Below, piece by piece: positions 13,901 through 27,000 of a stretch of 64,000 bases of DNA (position 1 is its first letter; every line of letters begins with the position of its first letter). The notes beneath the pieces were generated by a model, which was not told where the DNA came from, ran no database searches, and saw nothing but the letters and a program-made list of their open reading frames with translations. Source of the DNA: Fratercula arctica (taxonomy: Eukaryota; Chordata; Aves; Charadriiformes; Alcidae); contig CANTUZ010000005.1 in assembly GCA_947846985.1 (NCBI GenBank), forward strand, positions 5,842,501-5,906,500, given 5' to 3'. A program made the translations under genes and the position numbers.

Positions 13901-16588
13901 GTGGAGTGGCCAGTGCACAGCCAGGCGGGCTGAAGAGGAGCAGGAGAGACTGACCATCTTCCCCGAGCTGCTGCCACAAGAATAGGACACAGTGGAGCCT
14001 TGGGTCCTCCTCATGCCTTGTTCTTCCAGAATGATTAGTCCTCAGTAACTAGTGTAAACTTTTCACGCTACCAGGGAGAAAGACAGAGGAAAAAGGGAAA
14101 GGTAGAGTCAATGATCTTTCCTTGAGCCTTCTCAGGGTCCTGAGAAAGGTATTTCAAGAATTTATTCTATGCCATGGGGGAGGAGGCACTTTCTGAAAGC
14201 AGCTGTTTTAGGAAACACTAAGCACAAGGATGCATTTGAAATGTGACCCTGACCTACTCTGTGCTTCACATTTTTGCAGGAAAATGCTTTTATCTACTGC
14301 AGATCCACAGCTTTTAGCCCTTTCCTGAAAGAAGGGGTCTGTGACCTGTCTTTGAAACAGCTAAGCAGGGACTATTCTTTTCCTTTTAAAACACAGTTGA
14401 AAGGGGAGATGATGAAACAGCATTGAATAAAATATGATCCCTGGAGCAGAACTCAAGCTATCCATCTATCATGTAGTGCCCTGCCCATGAAGCTATGCTC
14501 ATACTCCTGTTATCTTACTGGCCCAGTGAATCTCAAGTTCATTTCTGTACAACAATCCAGATTCAACAGGATGGCTGAAGAGCACTGCCCACGCGTATAC
14601 CCCATTAACCACAGACACCTAAACTAGGCAAGAAAATGGGGCAATGTGGGTCTCAACTCTAAGACAGGAAAGAAAGGTGAACATAATTCTTTTGCAATTA
14701 CAGGCTACTACATATAAGGGAAACAGTAGGGTGAGACTATCTTCCTTCTAAAGGAAAATGACATCCCCTACTGGATTTTGTCCAGTCTTTCCAGTTCATA
14801 AGGCACTTAACTAGGTGGAACCCCTTTTGAGATTTAATCACAGGATTATCTAATTACTGGATCTTGAATGTGAAGTCCGTCAAACTCAAGCTATGAATTC
14901 ATTGTTACTTTAGCTTGGTATCTGGACAAGGCTGAGTAAACATGAACTCTGGCAGAAGAGGGAAAAGAAACATACTGAAGTATAATCAGTTGCAGCTACT
15001 CTGAAAGCCAACAGCAGTCAAAGGGCCAGCATCCAGATCCTGACACACAGAAGGAAAAGCATGAGTTCATGGCATATTTAAGCTCACAAAAAAAGAAAGA
15101 AATTAAGAAGGGAAAATATATAACAAAAATGTCACGAGCAGTACAACTTTTCAGGTTTCTTATGAAGTGCAGTCCAGCAAAGCAAGTACAATTTGAAGCG
15201 CGGATTCACTAGTTAATAGCTTAAGTAAATTCTTGGTTCAAAATTCCACTGGGAACAATAGTCATTAGGCACTGTCACCTACTGTAGATGGTTATGAAGG
15301 ATCTTAATAGAGGAAGAAGCTATTAAACATTTCATCTTAATAACACCTACCTGCTGTCTCATGGTCTGCAAAAAGAGACACAAGAATTTTCCATGATAAA
15401 TTTATCTCACAGAACTGCTACTTGCTACAGAATTTTTTTTCCATTTGTCTCTTTTTGCCATTTCACTCCATACGCTCTGGAAGCATTTGCTGCCGGAGAG
15501 GAAAAATATATTATTTACTGAACCAAACCAACAGTTCATGCAGGCTTGTGCCCTGTCCTTGGTGGTGGCCTGTATGAGTTACCTGACACAGAATAGGATG
15601 GAAGAGGTACAAGAAATTCTAACTGAAAATTCTGAATAGCAGGCTCAATAAGAAAATCCTGGCTTAAGCTCAGGATGAATATGCCCTGAAACATAATGAT
15701 TAATAATCATTTAAATATTGCATCCCACTAATATTTGTCAGTTCTTTCCAATTTTAGTTCTGGCAGTTTGATAATACTGAGACCGTTTTAACTCATACAT
15801 TCCTAAACAATATTTCCCTCCTGTACTGCATTCTCCCAGTTCACCAGCACACACGTTAAATCGATTGAGAAACAGGCTGCTTTCCATCTGCTACCAACAA
15901 ATGTGATCTAATACATTAATTATATCAAAACCCTATCTTTGAAGAGTTTTTTAATAACATGCTAGAAAATCATTACCACCAGTTTTTCCAGTTAAACTTA
16001 TTTAGACTCACAGTCTGGTCTAATATTCCAAACTACCCTAACTACAGTCTGCATTTGAAGAGCAAGCCATTAGTTTTCTGTTGAACAGATGTCTGTCTGT
16101 TTTGGTTTAGAATTCCCAAAGTCAGATGCAAATCCCTCACGTTGCCTCCCCCCTTCTTGACTGCTCTGCTCAGATAAATTTCCCCATGACCCACCTCCAT
16201 TATGTTTACTAAAGCAGAAATGAAGCATAGATTTGTAACATAAGCAGTAGGTCTTCATACTGGTTAGCCCAACACAGGCAGTCACACAAACGTTTTTTGC
16301 ATCCTGTTCAACATTAGTGTGTGGGAGAACTGATTTCTCCTCACACTTACTTCCTTTCTTCTGGAACTGTGAAAAAATCAGTGGCCTTGATTAGGTATTT
16401 TGTCAAATAGGTTTTGATGAGATGCGTAGCTGGAAGGATATTTGACTAGTTCTGCATCTGTGCTTTAGAGCAGAAACAGCTCATCAGCTTAGCTCATACA
16501 TTTCAGGAGAAAGAGCAGGATGAAATGTCATGAGGCTGTACTGAATTATATGCAAGGTTTACCGACCTAATTCACTTTTATTTTTCCT

Positions 16589-16607
16589 CCCCCCCCCCCC
16601 CCCCCCC
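16589..16607. repeat. Poly-C run (19)
   Basis: An uninterrupted run of 19 C follows a T-rich tract in AT-rich sequence. Confidence 0.95.
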
Positions 16608-17520
16608 AGTGCAGTATGCTTCAGTAAACGTAATATCTGACTTTCATAACTATTTTGAAAATTATAAATACCTCTTCTGTGAAGCACTATGAAAAGCCAT
16701 TGCATCACAAGCCTTACAAAGAGATGCTGAAAAAAATCTTTCATTAAAAGTCATTAGGTGCTAAATGAATCTACAAAACCATACTCAGAGACCCATATAT
16801 CGCCTGTATGGGGAATAAGATATATAAAGTTTGTGGCTGGCAATCTGTTATTTAAATGGAACATTAATGTAATAGAAAGTATCTGCTTGTATCAGCAAGA
16901 CTACCATCACAAACTTCACAGAGTAATCTCTTGCTGTTAATAGCATTTCACAGGAATCACCACCGACAGCACAGAAAACACATCCACTGTTGAGATATAC
17001 AGCAATATCCAATGGATAGTCCTTTCTCTTAAATGCAAAATTAGAGAGGGCATTATTTAAAAAGATCAGCACTTAAATTCAATTCTGGATCTCAGATCCC
17101 CAAAATATGAGGGTAGGGTACCAATCTGATCCCTATTTTCCATTTTATTTACAAAAAATTGAGAACTTGCCAACACTGAAATCTGGTATTAAGTATATAG
17201 GGAAGAAAAAAATGTCCTCAGGTGTGGAGTGTGGTTTCTCCCCCTTACGTTAATGATATGGAATTTAAGTTATACTTAATGGATTAAGATGTGTAAATTC
17301 AATTGACGTTTTCAAGTCAAATCCTTAACTGGTGTAACTCAGATATAGTTCAGACTTAAATAACACCAACTAACAATGTGAACTACCAGTGAGTAAAACC
17401 AATCACAGTAAGAAGAAATAAATTACTTAACTATGTCATTTCAGTGACTAAATAAAATATCAGATTTGAGTAATTTTAGCAATAGCAAGGCTTCCAGTAG
17501 CAGTCAGCAAGATGCTTCTG

Positions 17521-17545
17521 AAAAAAAAAAAAAAAATAAAAAAAA
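17521..17545. repeat. Poly-A tract
   Basis: Sixteen A, one T and eight A in a row. Confidence 0.95.
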
Positions 17546-18908
17546 TTTGTTACTCTCTTGGTGTCTGAAATAATTGAAGATTTTTTTGCGTTGATGTTTT
17601 GCTTCATCTTCTATCACTGCAATACCCAACCAGAAAAATATGCGATGTCTATTTGGCTTCATTTAGACTTCATCAATGAATGGTGGATAAGGGTTTTTCT
17701 GACCACCCTGAGGCTGGAATCCCTTTCTGTTTTCCCATCTCCATATTCCAGTACAAGTCTGTGGACACTTCACAACAAAAACCCACTGTGATTCATAACA
17801 CAGACATTCCTATTCCTTTCTCACCTATAGGACCTAAACAATATGTTCTGAGCATGTTCAAGCAATGAAAGAGGAGAGGAACTCTCCATAAAGTCATTAG
17901 AATATTTACTGAGGTACTGGACAAGTCAGATGAAAAAGCTTCATCACGTTATAAGACTTGGACTTATCAGCCCTACCCGCAGGACAGTATCCCACTGGAA
18001 ACCACAAAACAAGTGATTCTCAGTCTTTCCTTGTGAAGCTCTTCTTTGCATAGAAAAATTGAAAATATTTGTCATAGTTTGAGATAAATTCTAGCAATTC
18101 ATATGGGATAAAAGCAAAATGAATTAAAGTCCTTGAGGAAATTAGTATTTGTTTCTTAAAAGCAGAGAGAAGCTGGGGAGGGCCATGAGAGACAGGGAGC
18201 TCCCCAAAGGCACTGACATCTGGGCCGTCCCCTCTGCTAGCCTTTCCCCATCGCTTAGCTGTTTGGCCATTTCTGCATGCTGACTTTCATAAATCCATTT
18301 TTTAGGTAAATATTAGATCCAAGGATTGGGTGACAGAATTTATATACTTATCTCTGGGTTGTGAACTCGTCTAGCCCTCTGGGTATGAAAAGTGAGGAAT
18401 TAGTAGGTTAGTACTGCAGCAACAGAAATCCCCTTGAGAATCTACCCTCAATGTCTCAGCTCTGTGTTGCCTGAAGAAGGGCATGGGTCAGGTTATTGTA
18501 CAGAACAAAACATAATAAAAACAATAATTTTTTTTTTGCCATGTAAATCACCACTGCCTGAGACAAGAAGCAAATTGTAATCTCTAATTGCAGGTTGTCA
18601 GAACCAAGTATTTTTCCCAGTTCAGTATAATGGGAAACAGTAGTGACAAACTGATCCCATATCTAAAAACATGACTTACTCTCTCCTTTTTCTGACTTTG
18701 AGAAGACTGAAAAACCTTTATCTTATTAATAGGGCATACTTTTTTAGAAGTACAAAGTACATATTTGTCCAGAATATTTCTAGATTAGATTTCAGGACAG
18801 CCATAAATCTACATTAGAAAATACAAGCAAGCAACTAAGGTTTCATTGTACAAAATGCTTCCCAGTAATACTTAGCAGATTATGCTGCCATGATTCTAAA
18901 GGCCAAAA

Positions 18909-18925
18909 TCTAATCTAATCTAATC
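18909..18925. repeat. (TCTAA)n short array
   Basis: About three and a half pentanucleotide units. Confidence 0.8.
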
Positions 18926-21752
18926 AGAAACAATTCAGCTGAACTTCCTGAAGGAAAGGATAGGCGGGTGGTCCACTTAAATGACATCTTTACTTTTTTC
19001 TAGGATTTTCAGAAATATGGGTGTAATGTAGACACGCTCGCACTCCAAAGCCACTGTGTGCTTAGAAAAGCCATTTATAGTAAAATTTTAATAAGCACAC
19101 TGATGAATTAGGAACCTAAATTCCCTTTTTGAAAATGAGGTAGGCACTGACAAGCTTAACTCTTCTAAAAATATAAGTGACTCAACACCATAATTCCCCA
19201 GTTCTCATGCACAGAAGCAATGTAAATTAAGCTTTTTATCATTTAAGGAACAGAATTATTGCAAATGGCAAGTATTTTTCTACTGATATTCAAGCTAATA
19301 AGGAGACTATGTATACATTCTACAGACTCTACTTTTATGTCCAAATCGGAAATGATTTCATGTTGAAGTTGGTTAAGGGTAATTTTTTTCCATCTTGCAA
19401 TTTGAGCAAGATAACTTCCATAGTTGCAGGCAGTTTGTAGTAGACTTCTCAAACAGCATCAAAACCAAACCAGAAAATACAAATTCTTATTACGAAAATG
19501 TTTATATTTAGAACAGGGGTAAATATTTTAAATACTTATTTCCACAGGAAGGAATTGACATTAAAGGAAGAAGGTGGCAATGCATGTGTTTGCACCTCTT
19601 CCTAGCTGGCAAAAAGAAAGGCAATTTTAGTTTCTTTCTACAGACCCATTCTAGATAATCTGCCAAAATCTTAGCACAGAAGCCCCACTCCCCTTCTGCC
19701 GGGTAAGGGAAGCGGAGCACCCAAACCCGTGTTTCCTTCCCTTGCCATGCTGTGTGATAAATGGTCCAACTCGCTCCTTCCTCAACCTCGACATGGAGCC
19801 GCTTGTTGGGGACTTGCCTGTCAATGTTGCTTTTTCCTTGCATCCAGAAATATTTTCAGTGCCTTAATTTCTCAAGAGGATTTACCATCAGCTACATATT
19901 TTAAAAAAAATTCCCCAGACATTTTGTAACATTCAGCAATCTGCTGACTTTTGGAGCAGATGATTACTTATTTGAGCACAGACTTCCCTTTTTCTTCGTT
20001 TTTATGCTTTGCACAATAGGGGCATAATTATATTAATGGTCTTTTGCCTCTAAAGTCTGTAACTTGAAAGGGTCATGTCAGAGACTTCAGCATTTCCACC
20101 TGTGCCAAGCCTCCAACAACCTATTATTCTAAGAAAAAAAAAAAAAATCCCCTAAAGCACAACAACATTTAAGGATCTAGAAGATCACTATGGATCTGCT
20201 TGAGACAATAATATAAATGTATCAACTCACAGAAACCAATTTGGTTCTATGAATGCACGGTTTGTTTCTGGACAGTATCAGATACCTCGTCTAAAAGAAC
20301 TGCACTCATGTAACCTGTTGACAATAACCTTTTCCCATTTCATATAACACATACATTGTGATAAACTAATGCCAGCATTCATACCCGAATTAGGAGGATA
20401 GAAACTTAGGATATAGTGTTTGCAAACTGAGCTCTAAGGTACTCGGGCATAAAAATACACAGCAAGGGACCTTAAACTTGTAAATAAATGTTATTGAAGA
20501 ATACTCCTGAGAGCAAGTGTGAAAAAAAACAGGGTGTCAATAGTATATTTTAAATCAATGAGCTGTTGTAGTATTGGAATTTAGTGATGCTTGTGCCCTT
20601 TCTGACATTACAGTGCTTGCCATGCTTGCTTTGTCTGATCGGAGCCTGTGATCTTTGCTATTGCCATATTTCAAGCTGCTGATGAAACAGCCTGAGGAAG
20701 ACTGGAAATACCTCTTTGAAACGCACAGCAGGATTTCTCAAAAATGAAACAACAAAACTTTGAGAAAACTCTGCTGCAGAACCAAAAGCAAGAGAAAACT
20801 ATGAGCATAAAGACATTCTGACATCCGGGAAATGCTCAGATAGGATTAAAATTGAGGGCAAAAAATTGCCTAAAAATATAACCAAGCATGGACAAGAGTT
20901 GGTGCACAGGTGTAAGATTCCCCCAACTAAAAGTAAATATTTATTCTTTATTGTCTTCTCGCTGCTCATGTGTATCCAGCTTCTACAATGGCAGAACAAC
21001 TAACCCTGATTCTTTGCTGTGGTCTACATTGAGAGATACAGGGGGCACTTTAAATTTCAGTTGCAGAAAATGACTTGGTGAAAGTACACAGCAAAACTTC
21101 TGTGTCTCAGATGAAAGGCCGGAGGTTGGGGGAACAGAAGTTGATGATGATCTCAAATTGATGATTTCGTGGTAAGGAGACAAATAGGAAGCCTTCTGTA
21201 GTATCATGCTACCAGAAAATTAGGACATTCTTTCTCACAGGGTTTTGCTAATATTTTATTATTGGTGACATCTCTGTGAGTTCCCTGTGCGCAAAAGATG
21301 GAGCATCGCACTACAAAGCCTGTCATGAAAAGCAATCCCAACCAATGTTGATTTCATTTAAAGGTAGCAACATAGCAAAAAATTGAGCAGAAACCCAACA
21401 CTCTCCTTTGCTATGCATGGAACTGTCTTGCCAAGAATAGCACTCTGGAATTTTTTTTTCCCTTTTTCTGCTTTTGCTACACCTGTAAAAGATGACTGCC
21501 AGCATGCAGCAATCGGTACTATTTTGTAAAACAGATAATAAAAGAAACCTGCTTGCAATAGCAGATAGCTGGAATCAATGACGTAGGGACTTTCCTCCAA
21601 TGCTGCATTCCTATAGATGGCCGTTAAGTATTTGAAAATGAAGCCTCACTATGTGTTACTTATTTTTTAATACACTTACACAGAAGAAGTTTAAAGTTCT
21701 CAAGCCTTGTGACCTCCTTCAAGAAAAACTTCAATAAAACAGGAAAAGAACC

Positions 21753-21800
21753 TGTACATCCTGAATGATGTACATCCCGAATGATATACATCCCTAGTAA
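21753..21800. repeat. Three-copy 16-bp tandem repeat
   Basis: The units TGTACATCCTGAATGA, TGTACATCCCGAATGA and TATACATCCCTAGTAA are adjacent and in register; the third is the most diverged. Confidence 0.85.
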
Positions 21801-22168
21801 GTAAATTACAACTTAGCACCTCAAAGTAGTATTGTGCAAAGGCAATACATTGGTGATGTCACCTATAGACAAAGGTGACAAATGACAAAGCACCCAGGAC
21901 AGTACCTGCAACACCCTCCTCTCCAACAGCTGGTCCTTACCCAGGGACATGGCCCAATGGCACACAAATACTTGTGAGCTTTCTGCAGCAAAGACCATCT
22001 TATTCTTCTGTGGATTTTTATTATGCCACACTGAGCAGCAGGCAGTCTCACTTCATCACTGAGGCTCTGGAATTCTCTGGTGCAAATATAAATAAATGAG
22101 CCCACCAAACAGGCTTTTCATGGCCTCTTCTGGAAACAGAACCTGCTCTGTGTATGACAGCCAGTGTT
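21801..22168. other. Spacer, nothing recognised
   Basis: Unique-looking sequence between the 16-bp tandem repeat and the CR1 at 22169. Confidence 0.55.
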
Positions 22169-22870
22169 CACAGAATCACAGAATGGCAGGAATTGGAAGG
22201 GAGCTTCAGAGATCATCTAGTCCAACCCCCTGCCAGAGCAGGGTCACCCAGAGCAGGTTGGACAGGAACGCGCCCAGGTGAGTTTTGAGTATCTCCAGAG
22301 ACGGAGACTCCACACCCTCTCAGAGTAGCCTGTTCCAGTGCTCTGGCACCCTCAAAGTAAAGAAGTTTTTCCTCATGTTGAGATGGAATTTCCTGTGTTC
22401 CATCTTGTGTCCGTTGCCCCTTGTCCTGTTGCTGGGCACCACTGGAAAGAGTCTGTCCCCATCCTCTTGAAACCTGCCTGCTAGATATTTATAAGCATTG
22501 ATGAGACACCCTCTCAGTCTTCTCCAGGCTAAACAGACCCAGGTCTCTCAGCCTTTCCTCATAAGAGAGGTGCTCCAGTCCCTTGATCATCTTTGTAGCC
22601 CTCCACTGGATTCTCTCCAGCAGTTCCTTGCCTTTCTTGAACTGGAGGGCCTAGAACTGGACACAGTACTCCAGCTGTGGCCTCACCAGGGCAGAGTAGA
22701 GGGGGAGGATGACCTCCCTTGACCTGCTGGCCATGTTGTTTTTAATGCACCCCAGGAGACCATCAGCCTTCTTGGCCGCAAGGGCACTTTGCTGCCTCAT
22801 GGTCAACATGCTGTCCACCAGGACTCCCAGCTGTCTGCAGAGACGCTTTCCAGCAGGTGAACACCTAACC
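22169..22870 (-). mobile_element. 5'-truncated CR1 LINE, minus strand
   Basis: The 3' end is at the left: TCACAGAATCACAGAATGG is the reverse complement of the CR1 tail, followed by the conserved CATCTAGTCCAACCCCCTG. Toward the right, the minus strand encodes the C-terminal end of the CR1 reverse transcriptase region, including [20 protein letters not shown] (within 22651-22878). Only the last part of ORF2 and the 3' UTR remain, typical of 5'-truncated CR1 copies. It is not mobile. Confidence 0.93.
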
Positions 22871-23089
22871 TGGTTCATTCTTTCTAACCATTTCCCTTCT
22901 CAGCCTGAGAAATGTGGCAAGATTAGAGGGTTTCTGTTGGAATTAGAATTATTCATCATCCTTGAGCCACCTCAGTCCTTCAAAACGTTTGAAAACAAAA
23001 GGGAGTGTTTAGTTTTGCCCTGCAAAGCGGGAGCCTTATGTGCACCGTATCAACAATTAATCTTAAAAAGTCACCTTCAGTCTCACGCC

Positions 23090-23295
23090 TGCCAGGAAAG
23101 GGGCTCCGTGAAACCCGCCCCGCCCCAAACGCGCCCCGCTCGATCGCGGAGGAAACATCCCAGCGCGGGCGGACAGCGCCCCCTGCCGGCCCCGCCCCGC
23201 CACAGCCGCGCAGCCACCGCGGGCGCGGACCCCGCCGCAGCGCGGAGCAGCGCGGGGGTGGCCGGCGGCTCGGTGGGGGGAAAAAGATCAAACCG
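23090..23295. promoter_or_regulatory. Small isolated CpG island
   Basis: About 200 bases dense in CpG and GC boxes (CCCGCCCCGCC) stand alone in AT-rich sequence between a CR1 and a solo LTR. No convincing exon or splice donor adjoins it on either strand, so an insulator or enhancer role is as likely as a promoter. Open frames through it on both strands are composition artefacts. Confidence 0.6.
23174..23192 (-). promoter_or_regulatory. CTCF-like binding motif
   Basis: The + strand reads AGCGCCCCCTGCCGGCC, the reverse complement of the classical CTCF core (a GGGGGCGCT-type site). The overlapping GGACAGCGCC also equals the right half of a REST/RE1 element, but no left half was found. Confidence 0.6.
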
Positions 23296-23375
23296 AAACC
23301 CCCCCCCAGAAAAAAAACCCAAAGCGGAGTCCCTCTCAGTGAGGTTTACCTGCCGTAAAAGTATTTTTAACTCTA

Positions 23376-23957
23376 TGTCGTGGTTTGGCCACTGAAAGGA
23401 AGGACAGATGCTCCAAAGAAGGGAGAGCATCTCCCTTCGGGGAGAGGAGAGAGGAGGGAAAGAGAAAAAGACGTGTGAGTTCAAAAGAAAGTAAACTACT
23501 TTAATGAAATATTAATAATAAAATAATAAATAGAAAAGATAATAATATTAAAAAAAAAAAGAAAATAATGAAATACATACAATACATACAAACCCCATAT
23601 CAAGTTCCCAGGATGACAATCACATCACCAGGAGGCACTGGGAAAGTCCCAGACTGGACTCAGCGATTGATGGGAACGTGATTCTAAATCTGGATTCAGG
23701 AACACACGGATCAGGTTCAAAGGCAGACGAACAGACAGAGTCCTCCTCGGACGCCAGCTGTTGAAGAAAGAGCTGACCCTTTGATCCCTCAGCTTTATAC
23801 TGAGCGTGATGCAGGTGGGCTGTAATACCCCGTTGGTCAGTTTGGGGTCACCTGTCCTGTCCCCTCCTCCCTGCAAGTGCGGCCCCTCTACACTTTTCTG
23901 CTTCTGACCCTCCAACAGGGCAAATAATTAATTTTGCTGGCCTTGGTTGTTATAGCA
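23376..23957 (-). mobile_element. Solo LTR of an avian endogenous retrovirus, minus strand
   Basis: On the + strand the segment begins TGTCGTGGTTTGGCC, the reverse complement of a common avian LTR 3' end. Read on the minus strand it has a U3 with GACCCCAAACTGACCAACGG, a TATAAAG box (23793-23799), an ATTAAA polyadenylation signal (23500-23505) and a U5 ending in CCACGACA. Outer ends are TG/CA. It is related in plan to the LTR at 42848 but is a different subfamily. No retroviral coding sequence lies beside it, and no clear target-site duplication was found. The right-hand boundary is approximate. Confidence 0.7.
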
Positions 23958-24007
23958 GTAAGTATAAGCAGGAGCCTCTCTGTATACCATTCCTTGGCAT
24001 AATTATA

Positions 24008-24064
24008 TTATATCTTATCTTACCTTATCTATGCCTTTATCTGTCATTATATCTATGTCTTATC
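24008..24064. repeat. Degenerate TATCT-rich simple repeat
   Basis: Repeated TATCT/TTATC motifs just right of the minus-strand LTR, with many substitutions. Confidence 0.7.
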
Positions 24065-27000
24065 ACTCTGAGAGCAGACTACTGTCTTAAAAATATGCCA
24101 TTAATTTCAGAAAGTTCAGTGAGTTAGAAGAGGCTTAACTGAAAAGCAGAATTACTGAACAGAAAATTGGTTCTGTTTTACCTCAAACCACAACACTTTA
24201 TCCATTTGCATTTTGAAATATATGTATTTTTCACTTTGTGTATACACATTTTCGTATGTTTGTGCATGCGCTGCGATTTCCACAGAGCTGCTCACCAAAA
24301 CAGCTTGCTTGGCACCATGTGCACGACAACAGATGCCCCTGCTAACCGTGACAGATAATCTGTGAGGAAGAGCGACCTTCGCCCGTATATGAGAGATCTG
24401 GGGTAGCATCCAGACTCTGCCTGTGCTCATCCTGATGGACAGCGTTTTCTTGCTCAAGTTTCCTGCCCGCGAGGAGAGGATTTTAAGTAACGCCTACTTT
24501 ATCTGCACAGCTACACTTGGGGTGAACGATGGGGACCCCACACAATCTGAAGGGCAGCCCCAGGCCCAGTCATCGGGCATCTCCGTGGGGATGGGCCAAG
24601 GCCAGGTTGGGACATCAGCCAGACTCATCTTGGTGGGGCCCATGGCCAAGCAGGGCAGGGGCAGGCAAGGCTGGTGGTGTCCTCAGCCCTGACAAGTTTG
24701 TCTGGAGTCTTCTGGGTCCTCCTGCTTCCACGTTCCTCCAAACTCTCAGGTTTTTCTTTTTTTCTGCATTTATAAAGGGAAAGGAAAGGAAGTGCAGCGA
24801 TCCGGACGTCCGGGCTCCCATGCAACACGGAGGCCAGGTCTGCGTCACGGTGAGTGCAGGGCTGGTTCTTGGTTATTAAAGCTGATAGCTAAAGACTATT
24901 AGGTCTCCTTGCCTGCCTAGTATGCAAATTAACTGTTTTCCTATACCACCCCCAAAGAGTTTAAATAAACCCTGAAGTGGATTAAGCAGTTAAGAAAAGG
25001 AAATTATCCCCAGTTTAGCAGGATGGAATGAATAAAATAGTTTTTAAAAATATGAATGAGAATCTCAAAGCAGCCACATAGGTCCTTAACTGTACCATCT
25101 CTAGGCTACTCTGGTGCCCAACCAAAGCCCAGAAATTAACATCCTGTAATCAGAAATTTTTAGCACTTGTCATCTCATGTCACACATTTATATTGAAAAG
25201 ACATATTTCAGTAGTCATGTTTAATTTTGTTAAAAAGTCATACTGCCATTTTGTTTCCACTGAAGATATAAATTTCTTTTAAATATATGAAAAAATGAAA
25301 GCATGATTATGTGGACTGAGTGTGTAATCGGGACTTTGGAAATAGTCCCTTAATTAGTTTCCTTAGGACAATATCAAGCACCTAAGAAATAACACAATGA
25401 AAAAGAAATTTAAGTCACTGGAAGGTTTGAGTTCTGTCAGGACTGCTTTCACTTGTTATAAAAAGAACAGAACAAATTTCTCCAAATGTTTAATGTCAGT
25501 ACTTGCAGTTCTCCTTTCACAACAGCAGGAGAAAAAAAAAATTGTCTAATGCCCAAAAATGACATCTGTGAAAAAAATCTGTGCTAAAAAGGATGAAAAG
25601 AACATCTAGTACAATTTATTCACAGAGTTGCCCTTAATAGACTAAATTTACACCATAAAACCCCTTTTCTTCCCAGTTTGCATAATAAAGAAAATGATGG
25701 TATTGATACTAGTGCTAAACTGGCTTTGTGTGGTACAGTAAATCAGACTCATGCTATGATTATCAGACAGACAGATTTCTGCTACATGCTAGGGACTGTA
25801 CCAGCCATCTGAGAAAGTCTTATCAGCATATTCATCCCTGTCATCTAACTTGCATTTAAAGGCATCACTAAAATCAGGATAGCTGAGATTTAAAAGGTTG
25901 AGAAAGCAACCAGATCACCACAACATTCTTGTGTCGCACGCACAGCCCATCTCAGACAGCCCTTGCCGTAGACTTGGAGCTGGTGCTGCAGGCAGAGAGC
26001 ATCAGAGTGAATTCAAGTAGCAGCCATCTTCCCAGAACAGCGTTTGAAATTTCACTTGAGGAGGCACGTTGTCGAGCCAACCAAATTAACATTTTCACCA
26101 TTATTGACACTACAAGATTTATTACTCCCTGTTCAATTTAGAAAGATTCCCTGGGGAAATTTTTAAGGGGTGCTTGCTTTATTAGTTGTTATTGAGTTTG
26201 ACCATTTGACAGCTTGTGGGGAATGTCTGAATAACAAAATCCTTGCTAGAAAAGAGATCAAGAGACCCCTGGTGACTGATACGGATGACATTGATTTGAT
26301 TTTGGCACGACGCATTTAGTTTCCATTGTTAAAAGAATATAGCAGATTAATTTATAGAATGAATAGTAACTATATGAACCGTATACACAAAGGAGTCTGA
26401 CTAGGGCTGCAATAGAACCTGGAGCCCTACAGCGCAGGCAGCTCTTGCTCCCCCAGTAAGCAATAAATTTCAGCAAGATTACTCTACAGAGCTATATTAC
26501 TATATAGAGCTGGGTTACTGTGGGAAAGAAGCACGAGGGCTGAACCCTACAACTTCTACGCTTGATATTCACAGAAGCTCTCTTAATGTACTACAGTGGC
26601 TGTGAGGTGGGGAGAGAAGGAAAGATGGGAGAGGAAGATTTCTATCTATGAATAACTTTCTCCCAGCATAGATATAAAGAAACCAGGAAACATTCTTGTA
26701 TGAGGAGGATGTTGAAACGATAGAAGCGCTCTGGCAAACACAAACACAGGGTGAATGAAAGTCACGCAGTCATGCAGTTTAAGAGATATTCTTGGTATTA
26801 AAATACAAAACATGAGGCTAGCTAACAAATAACAAAACACAAGGTTAAGCACTGATAAGAATAGAACTAATATTTCTGAAGGATTATGAGAAAAACAGAG
26901 AGTCTAGGGAAGTGGAGACAGGAAAGGATATAAGTCTGATGAACTCACCCAGACACCAGAGTACTTATAGAACTATACACAAAGCCACCAGCTTCCTCTA

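Larger units (their letters stand above)
10901..21752. other. AT-rich DNA, no gene seen
   Basis: Apart from the homopolymers listed separately nothing is recognised. The longest open frame (13015-13380, minus, 121 codons) has no family resemblance or splice support. Confidence 0.55.

Noticed and set aside
23171..23180. REST/RE1 silencer
   Set aside because: Only the right half (GGACAGCGCC) is present, and it is better explained as part of the overlapping CTCF-like motif.
22709..23395. 228-codon plus-strand open frame
   Set aside because: It runs from antisense CR1 into the GC-rich island; its sequence is antisense retroelement followed by composition-driven Pro/Arg/Ala.
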